DNA of 64,000 nt, from positions 281,001-345,000 of the forward strand of contig BSQZ01000022.1 in NCBI GenBank assembly GCA_033239005.1, written 5' to 3'. The stretch comes from Lamellibrachia satsuma (taxonomy: Eukaryota; Annelida; Polychaeta; Sabellida; Siboglinidae). Both the position numbers and the translations under genes were made by a program. Below are positions 1-23,700 of this stretch, in pieces (positions within the stretch are counted from its first letter, which is position 1; the number at the start of each line of letters is the position of its first letter). A model generated the notes under the pieces. That model saw only the letters and a list, made by a program, of their open reading frames with translations. It had not been told where the DNA came from and ran no database searches.

Positions 1-674
1 AACGTGTGGGTTTTTTCAAGAAAACTGTTATTTCATGCTACAATGTATTGTTTTTCGTGTATCACATTCTACAAGTGGCAGATCTGATTCTAATAAGTGG
101 CGCTTTTAGCACAGTGGAAATAAGGATCCAACCCAGCCATTTTTATTCTACTAAACGGCCGATTCTGTTATCCATGATTCCATTAAGCAGGGTCCAGTCA
201 GTCCACTGTATATTGTAATACGTCAAAATTACATCCGTAATCAAACCCAAATCTGGTCATCAGGTTTTACGTTTTGTAATTAGCGTTTCCAAACTCACCC
301 TATCCATGTAGCATACAATCGTTCTTGTGGTGCAGAGATCTGTAAAGATACACAATTGATAAAATGCACTGGATGTTTCTTGTAACAGAGACAGACTATT
401 TATGTACCATCTAATCTCATCAAGTTATTGTAGAACAGAGCATAGAGTGGGGATATAAAAAAATTGGTGTTCGATACTCTATAAAGTGGGGATGTAATGA
501 AGTATGCACAACAACAAGTTAAGCTATAACTGTCGTATTCATGAAATTCAGATGAACTAGTCTTGTGACATTCTATCCAGGTGATTCCCTGTAGTTTACG
601 TGGTGTCGTTATTTTTCTAGTCATAACGATATGGTATAGATGCCAAATTAACAACAGTTTTATGAACTATCAAT

Positions 675-955
675 ACGTACATACTTCATTTGACACTTTT
701 CCAACCATGTCAATATAAAAAAGATAAACTGAGTATAGCCCAGTATCCAGCCTAGTATCTTGGGATTGCTCAAAGTGTTGTACCCTCAATATGTATGTAG
801 TTCACTTGAGACTTTCCAACCATGTCGTTATAAAAAAGATAAACTAAGTTATTATATAGCCCAGTATCCAGCCTAGTATCTTGGGACTGCTCAAAGTGTT
901 CTACTCTCAATATGTATGTACTTTACTTGAGACTTTTCCAACCATGTCATTATTA
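675..955. repeat. tandem repeat of about 120 bp, 2.3 copies
   Basis: A block running from a TTTGACACTTTTCC-like motif through CCCAGTATCCAGCCTAG to CTCAATATGTATGTA is repeated with small changes. It lies downstream of ACTR1A exon 9, probably in the last intron. Nothing else recognisable is seen between 1 and 1192. Confidence 0.8.
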
Positions 956-1192
956 TAAAGTAAGTTCTTAAGCAGTTTACGCTTCACCCTCCCCTCCCCC
1001 CAACAGACCTGTTCATTCATAATCACATAAGACATTTCTCCCACTTGGTGGTTTTATCTACTACTTTGTCTGACCTCAAGCAACGATTTAAAAATAAATT
1101 AGCATATTCCAAAAGAATTTGTTTTGTCAGCAGGCCGAGCTGTGACACTTTCTTCCACTTGTCATCTTGTAGTGACATCCACCAGCACTCAC

Positions 1193-11689
<10,497 letters not shown>

Positions 11690-12271
11690 TTTGCATAAAA
11701 CAACGCTATGTGTGTCTGCAACTCAGAAGTCGGACACCATCGAATTATCGCAGTTTCTCTGAAGCGGCGCAGACCGGAAACGGAAACTGTCGCCTAATGA
11801 CTCACGTAGATAATTTCGCTTCCCTCGCTGAAAATAAATGATTTCCTTGAGAATTGCATTGCCACAACAGGCATTCTTCATTCATAAAATGGAATATGTA
11901 GTTTCTTTAGCAAATCCCATCATCGTTTGCGAGTTAGTAATGTAATTAACGAAGTTACTTGGGTGGTCTGGAAAGACGGAAGTTGGAGTAACCATTCCAG
12001 GATTTGTCTCACCCCACCGCGCATAATTGGAAAAGTAAAATTTCTCCTTAATTGCTGGCTTTTATCATCAATGGAATGGCAGCGTTCGGGCTAAATGAAA
12101 TACATTACTCTGGTGGTGGCATTTGTATGCATTTTACGGAATTAATTTGGTTCTAAAACCGGTTGAACTATCACGTTATAGGGTGGCGTTGCGCCGGAAT
12201 TGTCAACACGGCTTTATGCAAGCGGCGAGCAGCATAAACGGAGCGTAGTCTTCCAGTCTTGGGCTGACGAT
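11690..12271. promoter_or_regulatory. divergent ACTR1A-SUFU promoter region
   Basis: These 582 bp separate the two start codons and must contain both 5' UTRs and the core promoters unless there are distant leader exons. There is no TATA box at an obvious place. An ETS-like ACCGGAAA lies at 11,773-11,780 and an AP-1-type TGACTCA at 11,798-11,804; both are motif matches only. A short upstream frame for SUFU is at 12,216-12,248. Confidence 0.6.
12216..12248 (+). other. possible upstream ORF in SUFU leader
   Basis: ATG followed by nine codons and TAG, out of frame with and 23 bp before the SUFU start. It matters only if transcription starts upstream of 12,216, which cannot be seen. Confidence 0.25.
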
Positions 12272-12411
12272 ATGGGGGACGAGTCGTACTTGGCTCATAA
12301 CTATCCAGTCCCTGTGACGCCGTGTGGACTGCAAGCAATATATTCGGCATGTCGTCGACTCTATCCCAGCCAGCCGAATCCTCTCCAAGTGACGGCTTTA
12401 GTGAAATACTG
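12272..12411 (+). CDS. SUFU: SUFU exon 1 (start codon)
   Basis: MGDESYLAHNYPVPVTPCGL through QVTALVKYW; the Trp codon is split by a GTAAGT donor. The frame is open further upstream but only from a TTG, so the ATG at 12272 is taken as start. Confidence 0.92.
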
Positions 12412-14699
12412 GTAAGTCAGTGTATTTCCGGAAAGTTGTTGACATGTCCCGACCCGAATTTGTCCCCAGCCGTATCGGCCTAGCCTAGGCTAGGGCTAGG
12501 TTTGGACTGTTCGCCTTCTTTGAGGAACCCGGCTACAATTCAGTTACATAAGTGATTCGGTAACAATTCAACGAAAATTAGCGTAATTGTGAATTAGTAC
12601 ACGATACAAACGATACGGTACGAGTATCATGGTCCGGAATATATCCCTAATTTTGTTGCCTTCCGCCGTCTGCTTGACCAGGAGTCTAGCCGCTACATGA
12701 ATGTATTGTCTCAAACTCGGTGAGCGCTTTGCTTTGTCTATGTACTACTCCGTGTAATTCCATTGATGTTATTTGTTGATTGTACAGTGTTGTTATTTGC
12801 CACGCGATTGCATGGGCGTTCTTAAAAGGAACGTATCAGCTGTATTAGGTGTCAGCTAATTTTCTGGTAAAGCAACCCCCTTCAATGACCACTAGCCATT
12901 AAATTAGTGTAATAGTGAAGTGGCCAGAAAACGGTAATTTGGGGAATGCAGTGGTTCATATGACTAATATCGATGATGTCGTGTGTGTAAATTCTTGCTG
13001 CGCCTTATCTTTCACCATATATGTGAAATAGGTTGTGTTCTCTGAAAATGATGAACATTATTGATACATGAAAATTAGGTTATAAAAGACTGGACACATA
13101 GTAATCATACAGTGCAATACAGGTTAGTCTAACACCACAAAAATAAATACATATATTTTAACCATTCTAAACAAAGACACTATAGTTTTAGTTAAACCTG
13201 CACTGGTAAAGACTTTACTGTTTACAAGATTTTGTAATGGGTGCTATATTTAAAATTGGAAAGTAGTGGTTTGGTATTTTCATACAATGCCAACAATGCT
13301 ATTTCACACAATGCCAACAACATGAGAATTGCCAGTGGGATAAGAATTATTGTCTTTATGCTGCTAAAACAAGTGTGGACAACATGTTATATTTTTTCTG
13401 TTGTGTCAAACTTTATCCCTGGAAATTTGTAAACCACAGCATTGTTACCTCTTTATTTAAACAAAACAGTTATAATAAATTATGAATTACACAATGCAGA
13501 CATAAAATATGGGTTCCAATTTTTTACAAAAATGTATTTTATTGGTTATAAAGGTACACTTATAACATGGAAATGTTAACATTATTGGATAAGGTTTTTT
13601 CAGTCTTCAATTTCATATTATGTTATGGTACCCAAGCATAAAGTAAGGCAGTGTTAGTTGAGCCATTTTTCATTCATTTTGATATGTAGGTCACATTCAT
13701 ATTCATAAGTAAAACTTGATTTTACTCACATAAACTATGATTATTAGTAGAACATGTTATATTAAGATAATATACCTAATATACATAGATAATTATGTGT
13801 AGCTGCAAGGGCTGGGTCCAATTACGTAATTGTAATTGATTACAGCAAAATTGTGTAATTGTAATTGATTATGATTTCAAATTTGTGCTGTAATTGTAAT
13901 TGTTATATTTTGTATAATTGAACATTTATTTCAATTACAATCAATTACAGTACGTTTCATATCACAAACTATAAACTATCAATAAAATATAATTTAAGTC
14001 TCATACAGGTTCAGGGTTGTTTTATTTAAATCATTGATTTAAATCATGATTTAAATCACTCCAAAAAAATCATTGATTTATGATTTTTTTTACTTCCAAT
14101 TTTTTTAATCCCTAATTTATATGAATTTAGCACAAATAATTGTTTACAAGCATTGAGATCAACAGAGTTTTGTATGTCTTTTAGTACAAAAGCACAAAGT
14201 GTGCACACTTGTGTAGCTGTATTGACACCAGATAGCCTAACAGTCAAATATTTTATGACATTGTGTATGTCTGAGCTATTCCCTTTTTGACTGCAGTGAA
14301 GCTACACAAAGTTGTCTTCCAGAGGAAGTATCTTTTCAAGTCAGAAGTCCTGAGTTAAAGTCCATTTAGAGCTTGTGCTAGGTGTTCTCAATTCAGTATG
14401 TTGACTCAAGTGAGACAGTCTGGGCTACCATTGTTTAATACTGTACCAGTTTGCAGTCTGGTTAGAGACCCTTAGAGTACACAGGGCCATGGACAGGTGC
14501 TAATCCACCCTCTCAGCAAACAATAATTAGCATTGCTACAGCCACAGACACATAGCATGCTTTCCTTTCCAAGACAGATTATGCAACTACAGGAGGTGAA
14601 GCCTTGTGGACATTGTCTAATGTCTTTATATAAGCAAAAATCATGTACCCTCTGTTAAGACAAGTACCTAGATTTTTTTTAAAGAGTTTATAAATACAT

Positions 14700-14791
<92 letters not shown>

Positions 14792-17700
14792 TATTAATGT
14801 CTATATACCAGATTTAAAATATATATTTATATAATAAAAATACATTTAAATGGCTGTCTTTTTATTTAGTACAATTCAAAATTCAAGCCACAATTCTTCA
14901 ACAATTTACAATCATTACCGTTATATTTGTTTATCAATTGTGTACAAAATATTGAAATTCAGCAAAAGTGCAAAACTATATAATTAACAAATGCTGAATA
15001 TATTTGGTTCCGCATAATGTAATTGTAATTGAAACAGTGTAATTGTAATTGAATTGAAAAATTATGAGTGTAATTGTAATTGTAATTGAACTAAAAATTT
15101 AAATGTAATTGTAATTGATATAATTATGTGTAATTGAACCCACCCCTGGACTAGCTGCTTCAAGTAGGGTTGGTACGCTGGCTCAACTAACCCTTGGTGT
15201 AGGGTAAGTTGAGCCACAGTGTAGCTTAGGTTGGGTAAATGCTTTATTTGTATAATTAATGTAGGCCTTTTACTAAAATTTCATAACAACTCAGTCAGCA
15301 CATTTACCCAAACAACATGTCTCTGACAAGTCTACATGCTTAATAAGTAAGTCGGCACACGTAATTGATTTAGACGTATAGACCAATCGCATCCAGTGTA
15401 ACTAACTGTTAATATGTTAATGATTTGCTCAGAAAAATTAATTCTTTGATGTATTTTGGGGTAAAGAACACTAGTTTTCGTTTTTTAACCACTGCTTAAC
15501 TCTAACCCTCCCTTGAGCATTGGGTGGCTCAACTAGCCCCGTTTCGACAATTAAGCTTTTTTAGTTAACTTCTCATTGCACGGAGTGATGTAAATAATCT
15601 TCTTCTCTGTTCAGAGTTAAACCATTTGTAAGTGCACAGACAATAAAGTCTAGTCACATGCTTTGATAGTTTACTCATCAGTAGACACTAATCACAATCA
15701 CCAAAAGTTTTGAAAAATATCAAAAAACATACTTTTAGCTCAAATTTTCTGACAGTTGTGACAAATGGCACTTATTTTACATCAATTATGTTCTAATAAC
15801 ATGTTCAATCACTGGGTGGTACCAAGTAACTGTCGCTGCTGTAGTTGCCTGGGAAACATGGGTGACTCAACTAACCCAGTGGCTCAACTAACACTGCCTT
15901 CCCCTAATAATGAATATTCTAAGTGTAATTATGGTCTTGGAGGCTTATGCAGCTAATACACTTTGTTAGTTACATATGGGAACCTTTTTGAAATGATTTA
16001 TTATTAAGGTTTTAATCTGTTAGCTACAAACATATACTGTACATAACTTAAGCCTGTGACGTGTTGTTTTAGGGTTCATCTCTTTGTTTTAGGGTTCATC
16101 TCTTTGTTTTAGGGTTCATCTCTTTGTTTTAGGGTTCATCTCATTGTTTTAGGGTTCATCTCATACAGGCAGTGCAAAATGTCATGACCAACTGAATATT
16201 ACATTTTCAAATTTTCTCACTCAGTAAATATAAAATATAAATCTAACATGGGCAGAATGGGATTTCATATGGGAAATTTGCCCATCATCTTGTCCATGAG
16301 TTGGTTCATTGTGATGTGTTCTGGAAGCACTTAATTAACTCAACCTTGATTGCTTCCAGAACCCCAGCTAGACCACCCATGCAGAGGAATGTTTGTTTTG
16401 TATTTTCATCCAACCTTTCAAGCACCTTGTCTGTTGGTTGCTTTTCCAGGAGAAATAATTAGTTGCCTAGTACCCATTTCTATGGTATCTCTCCATGAGT
16501 CAAGTTGGATCCAATTGGATGTGCCATGGAGAATTCCCTACCCACTTTAATGAAAAGGACTGATTAAGAAACATGGTCCACTCTATCACACCTACAGGTG
16601 CTTGGGGGGTTGGGTATGGGCAAGTGTTATCCTGTCTCTAATGAGAAAATTCATTTAAGGAGTAATTATTATTAGGAACTGAAACATCATTTCCTGGAAT
16701 TTCCATGGCACCAGTGGATTAGCTACTTGCAAAACTGTTTCCGAAACCTTAGAAATTGTGCTTGTTTTGAGGGTTGGCATTCAGCATGAAAATGTATTGT
16801 TTATTTTAATGAATGAATTTTCTTGAATGCACAGGTTTTGTGTTAAATTATGAAACCTTGAATTGTGGTAAAAACCACATTATATGCTTCCTATTTTCAG
16901 CAATTAATTCTGGGACAATCTGGATTCCTGTGTAGATACCACAATCTTGTAACATAGATTTTGAAGAAAGGCAAATCAAAAGTGTTAAAATGTTTTGCAT
17001 CTTAATACAGTTTACTAGATTACTGTTATATGTTGTTCATTTGTGTTATTTACCAGGTTATTTAACAATTTAATTAACTGATACAACTCATGCTTTATTT
17101 TGTTGTAATTGTACAATTCGTATTTTGCAGGCTTGGAGGACCTGACCCTTTGGATTATATCAGCATGTACTCAAATCCTGGGGCACCAGAACGTGGCATT
17201 CCACCTCACTGGCACTATGTCAGTTTCGGCTTGTCTGATCTCCATGGCGATGAACGCGTACATGAGTAAGTTATGATGATAATTGAAATATGCTGAGTGA
17301 ATGTCTTTAATTAATTAATTCATGATATCTCATCGTTGTTGTTGTGATCAGACTGAATATTTCATGATTATAAGCCCACTGTTGTTCATCGCAGTAGTGG
17401 AGGTGATCAGCAAGAAAGTACAAGTACAAGGGACATTCTCCGCAAGTTGATATATACATGCAGGTGACCTGGCAGTAGTAGCAGACAGTGAGGCAGACCT
17501 TTAAGAACGGTTGGTTGAGTGGAAGGAAATCTTTGGCAGACATGGACTGAGAGTAAGTTTAGAGAAGACGGAGGTGCTTTGGGTCGGGCACCAAAAAAAT
17601 CAAGATGTAAGACTGGTTGGAAAGAAACTGAACCAATGAGACAGCCTTGTATATCTGGGTGGAGCGGTTTGCAGGGACGGCAGCATGGAGAAGGAAATTC

Positions 17701-20700
17701 ACAAGAGAATACAAGATGGGGCAAGTGCATAGATGAAAGTGGAAGGGGTGACGGGAGATAGACCTATATCTGGGAAGCTAAAACGGAAGGTGCTTAGCTC
17801 ATGCATAACACCAGCGTACCTATGGCCTAGAAACCATGGCAATGACATAAAAACAACAAGAGAAACTGCAAGTTTGCATGAATAACTGGGTGAGAAGAAT
17901 TGCGGGAATGAAAAGAATAGACAAGCAAAGAATGGAGGAGCTGATGGAGGAAGTAGGTGTGAGAGAGAGTCTCATGAGGAAGCTGGTGAGGAGCCAACTA
18001 AAGTGGGCTGGACACATGGAAAGAATGGAAGAATGACGAAGAGAGTGGATGTGCTTAGAGTGGAGGGTAGGAGGAGAAGAAGAAGACCGAGACTGAGGTG
18101 GGAGGACTGAGTGAAGAGAGATTTGGAAGTGGGAGGGAAGTGGGGAATGAGGGTGAGGGATGGGGAGAGTGGAGACGGCAGTGAAACGACCGGTACTGGT
18201 GCCAGCCTCACCCCAGACTACAGGGATAAGGACGAGAGCAACAACATTAATTTTAGGGTGAACCTAACATCTCGTAATAGTGGCTACTCTAAATGTATTA
18301 TTAATCACTGGATGGTGACTAGGTCTCAATACAACGCATCTTAGGATTGCAAAAGACATAGTGTGTATGCAATACTGAAAGATTTATACTTTCATTCATG
18401 TTTTGGAATATTACCATGGTAGTGTACATTGTTCATTTATTAAGACAACGCTCAGTGTTGTGTTTTAATGAATAGTTTATACATTTATGTGCCACGTGCA
18501 AACTTAATCTATATGATTGCCCCAGTGTGATATATAAGTACATGCCCCGGGGGATTGTTTGATTAAACGTCTTGTCGTGGAATCAAACTTTTTGTTGTAC
18601 ACCCTTATCCTTATCCATGCACACTCCAAACACAAACACTTCAGAATTCAGATGATACTATGCATTCTTTGTTTACATGATAATTTTTAACTATTTTTGG
18701 ACTAAATTGTAGTCCATAAGCATTTTTATTAAGCAATTGTCCTGCAAATATTTGTCAACGAATGATTGCTAAAGTATCCACTAGAGGTGCAACTGGTCGC
18801 ATCAAGAGTTCTGATTTCCTATACTAAGAACATCTTAGATTTAGGCAGTCTTAGTAACCATTGTGAACAAAATAAATAAAAAACAATTATTTATTTTTTC
18901 AACCTTTCAGTTTCACGGGGCAGAATGGATCGAGTGGTTATGGGTTTGAGTTGACGTTTCGTTTGCGTCACGAACCTGGAGAGACAGCGCCACCTACATG
19001 GCCAGCAGCGTTGATGCAGGCTCTAGCACGATATGTGTTCAAATCAGGTAGGTCTCGTCTCTTTAATATTCTCCTATCAAGTGGAAATATTAATATGTAT
19101 GTTATGTTTCTAAATATATTGTTGACTAAGAAACAGTAACTAGATTAAACTTAAGTTGGTGATTTACATCCATAAGGTGATATTTGTATGTCTGTAATTT
19201 CATCACCCATTGGTCATTAGGACATAAAATTAAATCAAACATGGTATTTGATATATGCATAGAACTTGTAAGAAAACAAGCACATAACAAAATCTCTTGT
19301 GTAATGCTATAATTATTTATATTTAAACATAGTATTCAGAAGTGCTAGGATGTGTACAGTCTATACAGTTGATAAAATACACATGTAGGTGATTTATTTT
19401 AAAAGAAATGTTTTAAGCTACAATAAATTACTCGATTCAAATTGTCAACTGGTAACATTAATTTTATTAGAGTGCCCCAAGTGAGACACTTTACTGATGC
19501 TATTTTGTGTGTTTAGACTTTATTTTAATGACTCACCACACATCAGCACAACCAAAACCAGGGTTGAAAAAAATCATGATTTTTATAAAAAAAATAAGAT
19601 TTTTTTATTTAAATCGGATTATCAGGCTATCTGGTGTCAATACAGCTACACAAGTGTTCGCACTTTGTGCTTTTGTATTAAAAAACACACAAAACTTTGC
19701 TGATCTCGATTCTGATTCATATAAATCAGTGATTAAAAAAACCGGAAGTAAAAAAAATAAAAAAATCGTAAATCAATAATTTTTTTTGAGCGATTTAAAT
19801 CATGATTTAAATCAATGATTTAAATCAAATGATTTAAATCAAACAACCCTGACCAAAACGGAATTAATGATGAATGATCGTTTTTGAAGTTCAAAGCCGA
19901 ACTTGTCTGATGCACTATGGACCTGTGTGCTAAGTTTGATGATTTATCAGCTCTTGTTCTGGATTTACGCTGCAGAAACAAAGTTATGCACGCACGCATT
20001 CCCACACATATTCACGCACGCAGGCACGCACACACGCTTCTGGGGTAACTATGTATATGTTCTTCTACCAGAAAATAGCTTGTGTGTGGGGGACCACGTT
20101 CCGTGGCACAGTTCGCTGGATGGCAGCGAATCACGCGTCCAACACATGCTCATGACAGATGATGTTCAGCTCCTGCCCATAAATACACCGTTCGGTTCCG
20201 TCAACTTTGTCCAGGTAAGGGGCTATTCACAATTGTCAAAGTTTACCTATTCATACAAAGTGTACTAAAGTGGGAGGCAGGTCAAGGCCTGCATACTAAT
20301 TTGTTTTAATTTTGGTTGCATGCGAAATATGACCTGAACTGTTACGGAATTATAATTGTTTTGACCCCAGGAGTGACGAATGATAAATTTCCACGGTGTA
20401 CACAAATTAGAGTTATTCATAAGGGTGCTTTTAAAATATCAACATCGCTAACAATTATCGCACAAATGTGATTGAGGTATCATTTTGTTGCTAAAAAGAC
20501 TTTTTATAATAAAAGATAACAACTACAACTTATCATGAAGGTATTACCATTTCAATTTCATCAACAAAAAAGCAACACAAAAATTTCACTCTGCCACCAA
20601 ATAATTATAGAGTGGCTGTATGTCCCTATGTCCAGTTGAAAAAATTAGCTGTACATATTAGGAACAACATAAGACAAAAATGAATCAAATATGTTGAACT

Positions 20701-23700
20701 TTTATGAGTTTTTCCTACATCAAGTTTTTCCTACGTCCCGCATCGTTTACTGTGGCAGTGCAGGCTGTCGAAGCCAGCAGAAATCGCAGTGGCAACTTGC
20801 TGATATTTACCTCAAAAAAGCCTGCAACATCGTTCTAACTGTCTGAACTAGTATAACATGATTCACTAATGCTTTCATTCAATTTGCTGAAATATTGACA
20901 CGGAACTGACACAGAATGAAGTAAGAAAACAAGATGATGGATTAGTAAATAAAAAGCCAAGATAGCTGAGACAACACATGTTTGTAACGACGATGCTCAT
21001 ACGCTGCATAAAACCAGTTCACTGATTCACGAGTATTCGAATAGGCTAATCATAGAGCTTTTCAAAGGTATGTGTTAATATTTAGATACTATGAATGGAA
21101 GCGTAAATTTATTTTGCGGAAAGTAGTAAAAGCAGCCAACTATGGGGACCAACTATGTGACGTGTTTTGTAAGCTAGACCATCATTAGCTATCATTGACC
21201 ATGCTCATGAATAAATATGAGACAGTACATAGTGTGATTCAGCTTTCCAATGATACTATTTGTTCCCGTATCCTAGGGTTAAATCATGTAACCGTTCACA
21301 ACACAGCACTGTAATAGAGTCTGACAATTATTAATATGAGTATGACATCATGGAGTTGTTAGAAAATGCAAAGCTTTTGCATAGTTATTGGAAATAAATG
21401 TTTGTAAACATACTCTGAAAGTTACTATCGTATGTCCTATACTTGCATTGTGGCATAACATTGTATTGTATCGTATGTCCTATACATGCATTGTGGCATA
21501 ACATTGTATTGTATCGTATGTCCTATACATGCATTGTGGCATAACATTGTATTGTATCGTATGTCCTATACATGCACTGTGGCATAACATTGTATTGTAT
21601 CGTATGTCCTATACATGCATTGTGGCATAACATTGTATTGTATCGTATGTCCTATACATGCATTGTGGCATAACATTGTATTGTATTGTATGTCCTATAC
21701 ATGCATTGTGGCATAACATTGTATTGTATCGTATGTCCTATACATGCACTGTGGCATAACATTGTATTGTATCGTATGTCCTATACATGCACTGTGGCAT
21801 AACATTGTATTGTATCGTATGTCCTATACATGCATTGTGGCATAACATTGTATTGTATCGTATGTCCTATACATGCATTGTGGCATAACATTGTATTGTA
21901 TCGTATGTCCTATACATGCACTGTGGCATAACATTGTATTGTATCGTATGTCCTATACATGCACTGTGGCATAACATTGTATTGTATCGTATGTCCTATA
22001 CATGCATTGTGGCATAACATTGTATTGTATCGTATGTCCTATACATGCACTGTGGCATAACATTGTATTGTATTGTATGTCCTATACATGCATTGTGGCA
22101 TAACATTGTATTGTATCGTATGTCCTATACATGCATTGTGGCATAACATTGTATTGTATCGTATGTCCTATACATGCACTGTGGCATAACATTGTATTGT
22201 ATCGTATGTCCTATACATGCATTGTGGCATAACATTGTATTGTATCGTATGTCCTATACATGCATTGTGGCATAACATTGTATTGTCAGACTCTATTACA
22301 GTGCTGTGTTGTGAACGGTTACATGATTTAACCCTAGGGTACGGGAACAAATAGTATCATTGGAAAGCTGAATCACACTATGTACTGTCTCATATTTATT
22401 CATGAGCATGGTCAATGATAGCTAATGATGGTCTAGCTTACAAAACACGTCACATAGTTGGTCCCCATAGTTGGCTGCTTTTACTACTTTCCGCAAAATA
22501 AATTTACGCTTCCATTCATAGTATCTAAATATTAACACATACCTTTGAAAAGCTCTATGATTAGCCTATTCGAATACTCGTGAATCAGTGAACTGGTTTT
22601 ATGCAGCGTATGAGCATCGTCGTTACAAACATGTGTTGTCTCAGCTGACTCTGAAAGTTACTATCGTATGTCCTATACTTGCATTGTGGCATAACATTGT
22701 ATTGTATCGTATGTCCTATACATGCATTGTGGCATAACATTGTATTGTATCGTATGTCCTATACATGCATTGTGGCATAACATTGTATTGTATCGTATGT
22801 CCTATACATGCACTGTGGCATAACATTGTATTGTATTGTATGTCCTATACATGCATTGTGGCATAACATTGTATTGTATCGTATGTCCTATACATGCATT
22901 GTGGCATAACATTGTATTGTATCGTATGTCCTATACATGCACTGTGGCATAACATTGTATTGTATCGTATGTCCTATACATGCACTGTGGCATAACATTG
23001 TATTGTATCGTATGTCCTATACATGCATTGTGGCATAACATTGTATTGTATCGTATGTCCTATACATGCACTGTGGCATAACATTGTATTGTATTGTATG
23101 TCCTATACATGCATTGTGGCATAACATTGTATTGTATCGTATGTCCTATACATGCATTGTGGCATAACATTGTATTGTATCGTATGTCCTATACATGCAT
23201 TGTGGCATAACATTGTATTGTATCGTATGTCCTATACATGCACTGTGGCATAACATTGTATTGTATTGTATGTCCTATACATGCATTGTGGCATAACATT
23301 GTATTGTATCGTATGTCCTATACATGCATTGTGGCATAACATTGTATTGTATCGTATGTCCTATACATGCATTGTGGCATAACATTGTATTGTGTCGTAT
23401 GTCCTATACATGCATTGTGGCATAACATTGTATTGTGTCGTATGTCCTATACATGCATTGTGGCATAACATTGTATTGTGTCGTATGTCCTATACATGCA
23501 TTGTGGCATAACATTGTATTGTGTCGTATGTCCTATACATGCATTGTGGCATAACATTGTATTGTGTCGTATGTCCTATACATGCATTGTGGCATAACAT
23601 TGTATTGTGTCGTATGTCCTATACATGCATTGTGGCATAACATTGTATTGTGTCGTATGTCCTATACATGCATTGTGGCATAACATTGTATTGTATCGTA

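Larger units (their letters stand above)
13806..15149. mobile_element. hAT-like element with TAATTG-rich ends (nested insertions)
   Basis: Left end CAAGGGCTGGGTCCAATTAC and right end, reverse-complemented, CCAGGGGTGGGTTCAATTAC match over most positions. Flanks TGTAGCTG (13,798-13,805) and ACTAGCTG (15,150-15,157) look like an aged 8-bp target duplication, as hAT transposons make. The interior has repeated TAATTGTAATTG motifs, a (TA)n tract and a second hAT-like MITE. No transposase. Confidence 0.6.

Noticed and set aside
1..1192. Last exon of ACTR1A inside the window
   Set aside because: I looked on the minus strand for the conserved ISAPQER and STWIGGS codons and did not find them, so the exon must be further left.
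17519..18344. Short frames on both strands in SUFU intron 2
   Set aside because: They are shadows of the decayed LINE reverse transcriptase on the plus strand.
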